Source of the DNA: Apiosordaria backusii | Lineage: Eukaryota > Ascomycota > Sordariomycetes > Sordariales > Lasiosphaeriaceae | Assembly (NCBI GenBank): GCA_030549205.1 | Contig: JAUKTV010000009.1 | Location: forward strand, 496,001 to 560,000 | DNA length: 64,000 nucleotides | Reading direction: 5' to 3' | In this document: piece by piece, positions 47,525 through 58,376 of the stretch | Layout: every line of letters starts with the position of its first letter | Position numbering within the stretch: the stretch's first letter is position 1 | Made by a program: the position numbers and the translations under genes | Notes under the pieces: model-generated | The model's input: only the letters and a program-made list of their open reading frames with translations | What the model was told of the DNA's origin: nothing | Databases searched by the model: none

Positions 47525-48528
47525 TGTTAAATTTGTCGTTTAGGTGGTCTGGATTGGCTCTGTTGCGCTGCAGCCGATGGCCCCAAAATTTCCAGACCTC
47601 CACTGTTAACTATTTTTTCTGCCAGTCTTTGGAAGGTTTTGGCGGGACCAGCTTGCTCACCGCTTTTGTGCCGCGGAGCTAAGGGGTGTGCTAGCCCATT
47701 TGGGACAAGCCATGAACCCACAAGAAACTGAAACCCCACCTCATCTGAACTGCTCGACTGAATCTCGAAGCTCACACTTTTGAGACGAGATCAGTGAACC
47801 TGGAAGTCTTGAAGGTGTCATTACGGCTCTTACTTTCATGTCCAGAAGCCTCTACAAACTGAGCAAATGGAATTTGGTGGATACGGACAAACAGGCCACT
47901 ATGCTCTCAAGGAACGAACAGCGGACCGGTTTCTGTTCTCATGTCACAGCAGCGACAGTTACACATGTGAACCTTGATAGTCAGACAGCTAGGGCTGACA
48001 AATGGAATACTATGAAGTGCGGCTCCCTATATGCATTCCATCCAATGGCCATCGAGAGCATAATTGAGGCCTTTGGAATTTCATGGGACAAATGAGCTGC
48101 AGAAAGACGATCCCGCGCGGGGAGGCTTGTGCGACAAATCCTTTATAGGTACCCCTCGGTTACGTGGATGGGACAAGGCCATCCTGTCTTGAGGTGACAG
48201 CTTTTAACACTTAACCCCAACCAACGCGTCCCTCTTGTTCATGCTTGCTTACGTTGACCCGCCCAAAACACACCTTCAATGGCAGCCGACTTCTAACAAT
48301 CATCGTCGCAAAACTTCGTTTACTTCGTAAACACTTCAATTCAACAGCTTGCATCTCCTTCTTGTCAGCCAATATCGGCCAGCTGTTTCTTTTCAGGTAC
48401 AAGCTGGGTGCCTGACCCACCATCAACTTCTTCTTTCAATCGACATATACTGCCATACTCTGAGCAAACCACTTTGAACTATTTGGCAGCACTAAAAAAT
48501 TGGTTTCCTTCGCCTAAGGATCATCAAC
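47525..48528. other. Divergent intergenic region ERB1 / Zn2Cys6 gene
   Basis: About 1 kb between two divergent starts; it contains both promoters. I recognise no specific binding site or further gene. Confidence 0.6.
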
Positions 48529-50083
48529 ATGGACACCAACGGTACCAAAAAGGCTGGCGAGCAGCCAAAACGTCGTGCCTGCGATGAATGCCGTATGCCG
48601 CTTTGAATCTTGTTCTTGGGGATACTACTCTAACCCTCTTACAGGAGGCCGAAAGCTCGCCTGCTCCAAGGAAATCGACGGATGTGCTCGATGCAAGCGC
48701 GAAGGGATCAAGTGTATCTACTCGCCTCAGAAACCCATGGGAAGACCGAGAAAACGAGCCCATGTTGAGATCGACGGCGCTGAGAACAACGGATCCGATA
48801 CTCAAGAGCACAAACAAGACACTTTTGCTACAGCCGCTACAACTGCTATCACCACTCCCATTCCTACTCTAAACCCCAACGATTTCGTGCTTCCAGAATT
48901 CGACCCAACCCTCGCCATGGACCTAGACTTCTCCTTCCTCGACATGAGCAACACCGACCTCAACTTCATGGACATCATCGATCCCCAAACTCAATTCCCA
49001 CCCACCCAGTACTTACCAACCGACCCCCTTCCGCAACCTTTCGACCAAGCCTTACCCCCCATCGACCCAGTCAAAACCCCCCACTCCTCGCCACCAACCC
49101 CCTTCTTCCCCTTCGGCAACCACCTAGGCCACATCGACTTCAACTCCTCCCTCTGCCAACAACCCCCCACCAAAACCCCCGAAGTCTCCTCCGAAGACGT
49201 CGCTCAAATCTTTTCCATCCCAAACGTCGTCACCCCTTGTACTACCACCACCACCACAATCCCAGATGAAAACTCCGTCCCTGGTCTCTCCCCAGGGTGG
49301 AACTCCAATTCCTCCTCATCCCCGCCTGCGGGGGACCCGCACTCCCAGCACTCCGAAGAGCCGCCCGCGCAAACATGCAGCTGTCTGGCTTCGTTGTATC
49401 TGGCAATGGAATCCGTCAAGACCCTCCCCAAATCCATCGGTCGCGCTATGCGGATTACCAGGGCGGCCTCGAGGACGGCGCACGATTCGATCTTGTGTAA
49501 AGTCTGCAGCGACGTCCCGTTGTTTGACCCGGAGAATCCGGGGAGTTTGGCTAGGCCGCCGATGGTGTCGATTCAATCGCTTATGATGCTCGGGGCTTTG
49601 CTGCCGTCGCTCTCGAATGCTTACATGCGGATTCTTACGATGGTTGACCAAGAAGCTGCTGCGGCTGATGCGCAAAGGAGGAAAATAGTGTTTACTCTCA
49701 GCGAATACGGTGGTTTATGGGGGACGTTGGCAGAGCAGGAGCCATTCCAGTGTGGTGCGGCGGAGAAGCTGGAGGGGACGGTGATGGATCCTAATCTTTG
49801 GAGACTGACGGTTAGAGCACTGTTGAAGATTGACGTTTACGGGGTGCAGGGTATCGAGTGTAGGGATATGAGGATGCTGGGGTTGAAGGATATCATCGGG
49901 ATGATGGAGGAACGTTCGAGGGCGAGGCACAGGATGATGGATGAGCTGGTTGAGAAGGGGGTTATTGAGAGCCCGACGGCGTATGTGAAGTTGAATGAGA
50001 ATGAGGATGGGGGAGACCAGCCGACTTGTTTGAGGATTATTGATATTGCGAAGAGGAGTATGGATGAGTTGATCATTCCTTAA
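48529..50083 (+). CDS. Zn(II)2Cys6 fungal transcription factor
   Basis: A fungal-specific DNA-binding regulator acting in the nucleus; its targets are unknown. Exons are 48529-48592 and 48645-50083; the 52-nt intron (GTATGC...ACAG with CTAAC) falls inside the zinc cluster. Length is 500 residues. The cluster is C18-x2-C21-x6-C28-x6-C35-x2-C38-x6-C45, followed by GRPRKRAH, a basic AT-hook-like tail. A long P/D/F-rich region with acidic-hydrophobic patches (DLDFSFLDMSN) could activate transcription. The C-terminal half has CSCLASLYLAM and a helix ending ILCKVC, resembling the regulatory region of AflR-type factors, but this is weak evidence. Codons are C-ended to about 49400, then G-ended. No neighbouring metabolic cluster suggests its target. 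Confidence 0.9.
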
Positions 50084-50884
50084 AGTGGGGATGGCGCAAG
50101 TTTTGGAACTTTGGTGGCGCGGGAATCAGCAAAGAGGGCGTCATATCCAGCGTTTATGGTATTTGTTTTGGAGCTGGGAAGGAAGGAAAGGGACCGGTTC
50201 ATCACCGTGTTGCGTCAAGGGGCTCTGAATGGAGATGCAAAGATGTCGATGGACCGCGCAAGCTACCCATCATCCAGAATTTCGACATCCAACTAGACGG
50301 CAACAAGCCGAAGGGCTTATTCCAGTCGAGATGAAAGCCACACGTCAAAACCCGTTCTTGAGCCAGGGGATGTATACTGGCCCCAGTTGGTCGACCACAG
50401 AACTTGCACATTGCGAGGAAAAGAAGTTGGTGGTGATGGGCACATAATAACAAACCCACACTGGATTTTTTGGCGTTAAAACATGGGAATCCGTTGAAGC
50501 AGGTCGGAAGCAAATTGATGCAGATACTCAACAAAGATGAAATTCACAGCAGGCTTATGAGGGTGCGTGCTTCTGCCAGTAGGGGGAAATGTACCATAAT
50601 CTACTTCTTTATCATATTTTGATCACGAGAAAGGGCACGTAGTTTAGCAAGAGATACCAAATCCATCCACTCATTCACCAACTCATTCCAACACACTCAC
50701 GCATATCCCATAAAACATGATAGTAAACCATTCCAGATTGCTCTTCCTTTCTTCCTTTTTCCCTCGTTATCCCGTCATGACCAACTCCTATCATGACCAA
50801 CCCCTGTCTACCCAGCCTCGGCTTCAGCCCTTCTTAACCCCAATCTCTCCTTTCCCTTTCGCCAATAAGGTAGAGCACGGCCAC

Positions 50885-50966
50885 CCACGTGTGGTGCAGT
50901 CGTTAAGCGCGTCCTTGGCAATTTAGGTTCGTTGGTAATCAACATCGCAGGTTCGAATTCAGTTTC
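50885..50966 (+). repeat. tRNA-like pol III promoter head (SINE-like)
   Basis: It carries an A-box-like TGGTGCAGTCG (50892-50902) and a B-box GGTTCGAATTC (50950-50960). A D-arm can form (GTGC with GCGC), as can a long variable arm (GTTG with CAAC), as in Leu/Ser tRNAs, and a T-arm with one mismatch and two G-T pairs. No acceptor stem pairs, and the anticodon stem is imperfect. It is therefore not a working tRNA, but fits a tRNA-derived short interspersed element head placed just before the foldback repeat. Confidence 0.6.
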
Positions 50967-50995
50967 GAGCAACTATTAGCCATAAAAATCCAAAC

Positions 50996-51340
50996 GACAA
51001 TATCACTCTATATCAATTTGGCTATGCAATTGCAGTATTAAGCCTCGAAAAGCAACCAAATTCAAAGCTCAACTACACCAAAGTAGCGGCAAAGGTCTAC
51101 AAGTGAAAGGTCAATAAGGAGTAAATCGCAAGCCTTAGCTATTAAGATGGCTAAGAAGAAAGAGTAGATAAAATGGGAAGAAAGTTGCTGGGAAGGTTTA
51201 AGGCTTGCGATTAACTCTCTATTGATCTTTCACTTGTAGACCTTTGCTGCTACTTTGGTGTAGTTGAGCTTTGAATTTGGTTGCTTTTCGAGGCTTAATG
51301 CTGCAATTGCATAGCCAAGTTAGCATATAGCAATATTGTC
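50996..51340. repeat. Large imperfect inverted repeat (foldback element)
   Basis: The left arm 50996-51136 and right arm 51199-51340 are reverse complements over about 141 bases with few differences, separated by a 62-base spacer. Shared blocks include GGCTATGCAATTGCAG, TTAAGCCTCGAAAAGCAACC and GGTCTACAAGTGAAAG. Some differences are C/T or G/A transitions, as RIP would leave. It lies 30 bases after the tRNA-like B box. It may be a MITE-like foldback element, or two head-to-head copies of one short repeat. Confidence 0.9.
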
Positions 51341-51600
51341 AGTTAAATTTTTTATAATTTTAATAGTTTAATTATAAAATTTAGTATATTTAGCCTTTAA
51401 TAGTAATAATAAATATATTAAGTAATATTAATCTTTATCTTTTTAATAAATAAAGATATATTTATTTCTGTTTATATTATTTAAAGATATAATTAATATA
51501 ATAAATACTATTAAAGTTACTAGAGTAAAATATAGCCTAAAAGTACTAATCTCTATATTTAGTAAATACAAGTACTGATAATTGTTAAGCTTTTCTGGTA
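51341..51600. repeat. AT-rich tract, probable degraded repeat
   Basis: This tract is almost purely A and T with many TA steps, in sharp contrast to its GC-balanced neighbours. It directly adjoins the foldback arm. The composition fits repeat-induced point mutation of a former transposon, or an AT-rich element tail. Confidence 0.7.
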
Positions 51601-52579
51601 TTTTCTGTAGTGTAGGCAGCTACTAGCTAACTTAAAAAAGCTCACTTCAGCCAGGTTTAGTCATCAAACTTGTCACGGCAGAGCATCTGGGCAGGCACTG
51701 GGGCACTGTTTGGTTGACCAATGTATTACAAAAGTAGGTTGCAGGATCCAGAAGGTAGACTGCAAGCTACGACTAAATACTACAATAGGAAGGTGGGGCG
51801 CGGGGCACACGTGAAAGGTGGGGCACGCGCTGCATCACGTGCTTGACCTTAACCCTGTATGGCTGCAGCCTCAGGGCTGCAGAGGCCGTCACAAAACTCA
51901 TACTCTCCTATCTGCACAACCCCTGCGTATGTGTGCACACATATACCTCCTGCAGGTATTTTAGTAAAAACGGACGCGTTTTTCGTAGCCAGCTTTGAAT
52001 TTACTCAGCTGGTGAGCTTTTTGGCATGACCTTCTGTCTTTTTGTTTTTGTCCGTCTCTATCTGTCTGTTTGTCCACCACATGTAATGTAAGATTCACAT
52101 ATTCAACTGCCATCCCAGGTATCTTGAACCTTGCCAGTGATCGAATCTTGTGTGTTAAAGATTGATAACAAACTCCTGCCTCTTCTTGGGATTGTACTCC
52201 AATATATAAAAAACATACATTGTTGCTCTCGAAATCATCAACCATTTCTCTACATATCAACCCTTTGCGAGAAGAAAAACCAGATAATAGATAAAATGAT
52301 GGATGAAGCTACGCCAGTAAAATGATTTGCCTCGCCATTTGCCTATGCCTTAGCTTGAATCAACTTCTCCCCTTTCTTGCCCTTATAACAACACAGCCCT
52401 CTTCCCTTAACTTCCTATCGACCAACCCCCCGGCCCTGAACACCGTCCCTGTGCTATTTCTTCTCTTTTTTCTTTTTGGTATCCTGTGTGCGCTGTTCTC
52501 ATAATTTGTTTTGTTGATGCGAGAGCCAAAAAAAATCACAAAACGTGATTTTTGTGACAAAGCATTTCGCGATGCATGT

Positions 52580-53704
52580 TTAGTACACCTTCTTCTTCTC
52601 GTCGATGCTGAACTGGCCGGGGCCGCTGTTGACCAACAGCAAAAGACCGCCAACAATAGACAAGATCTGGAAGAAGTCGTACTTGGCGAAATCCTTGTGG
52701 GGGTGGTGCTCGTGGAGCTGTTTTCATTTCGTTAGCAAATCGTACTCTGTCATGATTTTAGCAGGCAGGAGAAAAGCTTACAGTCCAGAAGTTGTTGACA
52801 ATCACGTTGAACACGCTCAGAATGACAACCAAGAGGGTGGCGCTGAACTTGGCCTTGAAACCAACAACAACCATGACGCAGGCAGCCAGACCCAACAAGC
52901 TGACAATGATGCGAAGGACGGACCACTCGCCCGAGAAAACAAAGCCGATGAACAGGAAGATGAGGAGGACACGGCCGGCAAGCTGGAAGTACATCTTGCG
53001 GTCCTTCTCCTCGAGCTGGGGAAGTCCGGCGAAGGCCTTGGTCTTGCGCACCCACGAGTCGGAGAGAACCATGAGGAGACCGCCCATAACCGACAAGTTA
53101 CGCAGGAAGAAGTTGAGGTCAAAGATGAGACCATATCCAATAGCTTGTGTGACCACCACACCCATAAGACCGCAGACTGCGTACTCGGAATGCCGACGAA
53201 TGATGACGAAGGTTGAGCAAGTGGCCATGACGACGACGTTGGCAATAAGGAAGAGGTGGGTGAGGCCGGAGGGGACTGGAAGGAATGTCAGCTATTTTGT
53301 CGCGAAGCGCATGACACAGGAGCTTTGCGAGAGCTACGTACTGTGACGGTAATCATGGAGGTAAAGCAGCTGATCGCTCCATTGTGTTATTATTCTGAGG
53401 GCGTCTTCGATAAAGGTCACGACGATGAGGAAGCGGCCGATAGCAGGGAGGAAGCTATTCAGGACTCAAGTTAGCGACTAAGCCCGAGCTTAAACCGGGG
53501 GTCTCTGCTGCTTCTCGAAGAAAAGCAAGTGCTGGCGACATACGGCTTGATGGGCTCGCTAAGGGTGTCCAAAAGATCCTCGATCTTGCTTGTCTGTTGG
53601 CGGATGGCATCCAAAGGACTCTGTTCCACCCTCCGATCAATGTCTCCGCCAAAGGGCGCCGGCGCGCCAATGCCGTAGCTGCCCTGTCCTCGCAATTGCG
53701 CCAT
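52580..53704 (-). CDS. ERV29: ER-to-Golgi cargo receptor Erv29/SURF4
   Basis: This multi-pass receptor collects soluble secretory proteins into COPII vesicles. Exons are 53704-53544, 53454-53342, 53275-52782 and 52717-52580. The introns are 89, 66 and 64 nt, and phases close to 301 residues. The N-terminus (MAQLRGQGSYGIGAPAPFGG) is polar. Family landmarks are LPAIGRFLIVVTFIEDALRI, LYLHDYRHIPSGLTHLFLIA, LNFFLRNLSVMGGLLMVLSD and the terminal ILSIVGGLLLLVNSGPG. Several hydrophobic helices span the middle. The C-terminus KKVY is a KKxx ER-retrieval signal, which the family uses for recycling. It is full length and nothing appears broken. Confidence 0.94.
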
Positions 53705-56700
53705 TGAGACTGTGTCAGCGGGATGTAATATGGGAAGATGGTCGGGTCAGGCGATCGCAGTCCTGCTGGTAACAATCCGACTGTTGCGAAGGCGACGTTG
53801 TGGCGGAAATCGTTGAATTTAAGGAGGGGTCTGCTGGGGTTAGCTTTCGTGCAGCAGTTCGTGCTTCACAGCTAAGCTCGGCCTGTGGTGGATGTCGGCT
53901 TGGGCGACAGGGAGGACCAGAATAAAAAATGAAGATGCGCCCAGGCAGAAGAAAAAAGGCACGGCGAGCTAATTCACTACCGGGTGTTGCGAGGTGCTTG
54001 GGCTGGCGGGGAGAGCGGCTGTTGCATGAGATTTTGAGGTTGAGCTCAAATGGGTCTATCTACAACTGTGTCCTTTAACCAACGTCAACCCACGGCCGCC
54101 GCAGGAAAGCCTATAGAAAGGGCGAGGATCGTGGGAGGCGTAGTGGGGCCGTACCCCGGGCTTAGCCGCTACTTGTCGACGCCTCATCCCTGAGCCATGC
54201 TGAACGCTAGGCTTCAGGTACCCTCTAACAGGAGTTACCAGCCCCACTCCAGGAGTTGTTTCGCCAGTGGCAGATCGAACGAAACACCCGACTCCGAAAG
54301 AAAACGAACCGTTCTTCTTATTCTTCTGTGGTAGGTTTTTTTTATTTTCTACTGACTCCGAGAGAAGCTGGGATCTCGGTTGCTTGTGTGCACTGGAGAC
54401 TAGTTCGGAACCCGCAGCTTCAGCAAGACGTCATCGATTCTCACATTCCTCGAGCCACCTTATACACAAGACGTGATGCTATCGAATGAGTGAGTACCTG
54501 CCACTTTGAGTAGCAGTCTATCTGTCCACATATCCTCGGTATGCTTTATGGGCGGACGGGTAAGTATGCCGGGGGAGGTGCAGTAAAGGGTAGGTATCCT
54601 TCCGGGCGGAGACAGAGGGTCGGCCCACCGTTTCCGGCCTTCTTCGGATGGAATAGCTCGGGCCCGTTTCTAGTAGCCGGCTAGAATGGCTTGGACTGCC
54701 GCGTGCAACACCGTGTGTTGTTGCTCATGATATAGTGAACATCGCCAGCCACCCTGTCAGAACCTTCAGAACACTTTCCAGGTTCAAGAATACAATGGCT
54801 GGTTGTTAGCGGGTGCGCCTATTGCGAGTCTCAGGTTCGTGCTTAAGCGGCTGGCTTTGACCTCGGCTGAGACAAAGAGCAGCACCTTATTATTGCTCTG
54901 ACATGTTGATCATCACCCTTTCACTTTTTTTTTTCGAGAAAGCTTTTTCACAAAAGAAAAAGTGCATTTTGGCTTGCTTTAGAGCCGAAGGATTGTGAAA
55001 TTGAGCGGGTGAGCCTTCTGTGTCAGCTTACTCACGACATGAGAACAGCAACCGTGGCCGTGGGCGTGCTTTGAGTTGAGGGCTTGTCTCTTCCAAAAAG
55101 GTGATAAGCCTAAATCATACTCTTCGCAAAGATCAGAAAATCCCGAGCATCGTGATCCGTAACAAAGACCTGGACCCGCCAAGCAACATGAAACACCCAC
55201 TCCCGAGCATGCCGCCCCGAACCACCGGTCTCTTTTCTCCTGTCCCGATCCGAGTCCCATTGACGTTTCCTTGTCTCCCATGTGGTCTCCCATGTGGCAA
55301 CGGTGAAGCCGCACAAAGAAAGGGACCCGACTCTCCCACGTGGTGTTCACAATTCTCGTCGACATTCTCTGCCAACCAGATGACCAGACTGGAGGCAAGA
55401 ATTGATGTACGTGAAACGGACCAGAAAGATCAAGTAACACAAACCGTCCATACCAGGGTCCCGGCAATATGCCCAACTTATACTCCACGTGCTGTTATCA
55501 TCTCAAAGTCTCACAAGGCGGTTCATCCTTCATAAATAAGCGCCCATATCAAATGTTGGTTCCCCAATCTGATCAATATCAATCGAAACGAAACACCACC
55601 GTGCCATAATCATACAGACACCGGGACTCAATTCCGTCGGACGAACAAAAAGACCAGGCTGACTACGTACGCCGTTGAGCTAAAAACGTGCCAAGTTGAG
55701 AACTTTGAACTATGACTTGACACCCCCAAAAATAATTTCCTAGCCAACCAGAAGTCAAGAGCACCATACCAAAGTCCCGTTTAGGAAGGCCGTCTTGGTT
55801 CATGGGGAAGTCCACTACTCACTGAAAGATGCAGTACACCCACCTGTTTTTCCTGAGCTCCTTCACTGCAAGATGAAAAAACGCCGCACCCGAGAAATAT
55901 GAAGTAGGAGAGAGGCGAGTGGCAGTCCCTAGGAACCCGCTCGTCCGTCCGTTCGTCAATATTACATATGCAAATCATCAGCTCAAAATAACGAACCCCC
56001 CCTCAGCAATGGTTACGTATGCAAACTTAAGGCGAAATAGCGAAGGCCAAGAGCTTTTAATGAAGAGCTTAGGTACAGCCCTGAGTATTGCACCGTCCGA
56101 GGGTTACTAGCTGAAAGTAGAATCCCACCTAGATAGCCTGATAAACCTTATCTAGTCTGCCCTGGATTGCGTATACACCCAGCACCGCACTCAACCACCC
56201 CCAGAAATAGCCCCCCATGCTCCACCTTTCCATTCCAAAGTCCACAGAGTTCTGGTTCAAGAAGACCAGTAAGCGAGACAGCGCGGCTAGTATTTCATTC
56301 TCTTTGCCCTGGCAGGATGTAAAAATGTGCCGTATTGGCACTTACAACCACACATACACACATGGCAGTGCAGTGGTGTCCAGGCCACAAGTGCCAGATT
56401 CACTCACCCCGTCGAGGTAGCTGACTGTCCCAGATACAACCTCGCGAAGCCCTGATCAGCGGCCCTTCATCGCGACCCCTCCCACATCCCGCAGACACTG
56501 AGGCGGGCCAACAGCGGGCCGGGCGGAGGTGGTGAGATTGGGGATGCAAGGTACAGCCGTGGAAGGTATGCTTTGTTTTGTTCCAGTGTGAATTCAGATA
56601 TTCATCTGATGCAGTGTGGCAGGTTTGAATGGGTAGTTAAGATACGAGGTACAAGCAAGGGCTATGATTTCTTGACTGTGATTCCGTCCCATAGAAGCCC

Positions 56701-56940
56701 ACTTTGATGTGTTGCTACAAGCGTGAGTATATTCAAACTTCGAAATCTTTTGAGATTCATCACATCTACCAACTCTCAAGGAAGAACAGGACCCTTTTGA
56801 AATGTATCCAAATCCTTAAGCAAGATAGTAATCCAGAACGCCAATCCCATGGTCTTCAACCTCCGTCTTTGCCTTCCAAGATGGTATCTACTTCCCAATC
56901 TCACATATAACATATAAAAAAGCCCTCATATATCATCGTT
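53705..56940. other. Intergenic, 3.2 kb, no supported gene
   Basis: This lies upstream of ERV29 and downstream of the cupredoxin gene (both minus). Frames up to 169 codons on minus (54979-55488) and 144 on + (55101-55535) overlap each other and lack motifs. I see no repeat of note. Confidence 0.5.
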
Positions 56941-58376
56941 CTACTTCCTCCACCAAGAACCCCTCTCCCCCGAAGGATACTGCGGCGGCGGACTTCCCGT
57001 CAGTCCCGGCCCAGTGGCATCACCGCCAGGCAGCTCAACCGGCGCTTGTACCGGAACCGGCGGAGGAGGAGGCGGTGGTGCATGTCCAAAATTTGGCTGA
57101 AATCCCGGCTGAGGAGAAGTATGTGGGGAACTGGTTCCCTCTTGTTAGCACCTCATCCCTTTCTCATTTCCAATCAGAGGACTCACTGATAAGGACTCCC
57201 ATTACCCCCCTCACTATACCCCGTATGCTGCTGCTGCAACCCCCCATACCCCGGATGCGCACTATTCGGCGCGCTCCCCCCCATCTCCTGATACCCCCCT
57301 GCCGCAACCGGTGAACCTTGTCCAAAGTTATTGTACCCATCATTCCCAAACCCCGGAATCGTGCTACTCCCCGGACTCTTCGGGTTATTCCCATAATTCG
57401 CCTCCACCATCGAGTTCTGTCTCCCCCCTCCCACACCCCCTGCTACACCAGGGACAGCAGGGTTCCCAAACGACTTCCTATAAGCCTTATCAAACCCCCC
57501 CCTTCTCCCACAGAGATACAGCAACACCGCAGCTAGTATCACCACCGCCGCTGCGCCAATGGCGATTCCGGCTATGGCTCCAGGCGCGAGACCGCCGCCA
57601 CCACTACCGCTGCTGGAGTCATCGTTGTTGTCGGGGTCAGTACTGCTGTTAGGGGTGGAGGTGGAGGTGGAGGTTGGACCGCCGCCCCTGGCAGACTCAG
57701 TAGGGAACGGCTCCCCAGGCTCGAGCTGGAACTTTGCCTGCTTGGCGAGGGCAAGCTGGGCGTCAAACGTCGCCGTGGAGTTGGGGTTGATCACCCCGAT
57801 CATTTGCCAGTCGGTACAGGAGTGGGGAGCCGCGCAGTAGAAGAAGATGGGCTTTGTGTCGTTTACTCGCACTTCGTATGATGGGGGCTTTTGGGACAAG
57901 TCAGTTAGTCTGGTGGTGGTTACCTATGTTATGTTATGGGGTGATGGGAACCTACAGGATTGAGAATGGCTTGCGGGTTGAACACACCGGTCCAGAAACC
58001 TTCTGTGTTTCCATTGACATATTCGTAGGGGATGCAGGGAAAGCCGAATTCAGCTCGGGCTACCCTGTGGCCGCCGGGGTAAAAGTTGAATTCTGTATAC
58101 ACGGTACATAATTGGTCAGTATATAATCCGGGAAGAAAAAGATTAGGTAGGACTCGACGCACTGATGATATCTCCAACATTGGCGGTAGTTTCCTTAGGG
58201 GTGAATGCATGTCCTTCAAGTCCAACGGCAATTGTTCTTGTTGCTGGTGCGGAGGAAGACGAAGAAGAGCCAGAAGTCGTCGGGGTCGGCGCGGTTGTCG
58301 TGCTCAGGTATGTTATTTGTGCCATCGTCGTGGTTGAAAGTGCAGCCAGTAGGCCGAATGAATATGAGAGAATCAT
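56941..58376 (-). CDS. Membrane-anchored cupredoxin-domain protein
   Basis: Fungal 'extracellular serine-rich' cupredoxins bind copper; their role is unclear. Exons are 58376-58163, 58092-57956, 57887-57187 and 57130-56941; introns are 70, 68 and 56 nt. Phases close to 413 residues. A signal peptide (MILSYSFGLLAALSTTTMA) is followed by an S/T-rich stretch and the cupredoxin domain (about 50-155). Candidate copper ligands are H80 (YPGGH), C135, H139 and M146, and the domain has GFPCIPYEYVN. An S/T/D/G linker leads to one membrane helix (about 218-242), then GRRGGFDKAYRKSFG and a long Gly/Pro/Gln-rich cytoplasmic tail ending GSWWRK. An ATG further upstream is not needed, since the signal peptide begins at 58376. 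The domain call is strong; function is not known. Confidence 0.87.

Larger units (their letters stand above)
50084..52579. other. Intergenic with an inserted repeat island
   Basis: Between the Zn2Cys6 gene and ERV29. It contains the tRNA-like sequence, foldback repeat and AT-rich tract listed separately. The right flank near 51790-51845 is G-rich with two CACGTG motifs. I see no coding gene. Confidence 0.6.

Noticed and set aside
50885..50966. Functional tRNA-Leu gene
   Set aside because: D-, variable and T-arms are partly formed, but the acceptor stem does not pair, position 33 is not T and the anticodon stem has a mismatch. Kept only as a SINE-like head.
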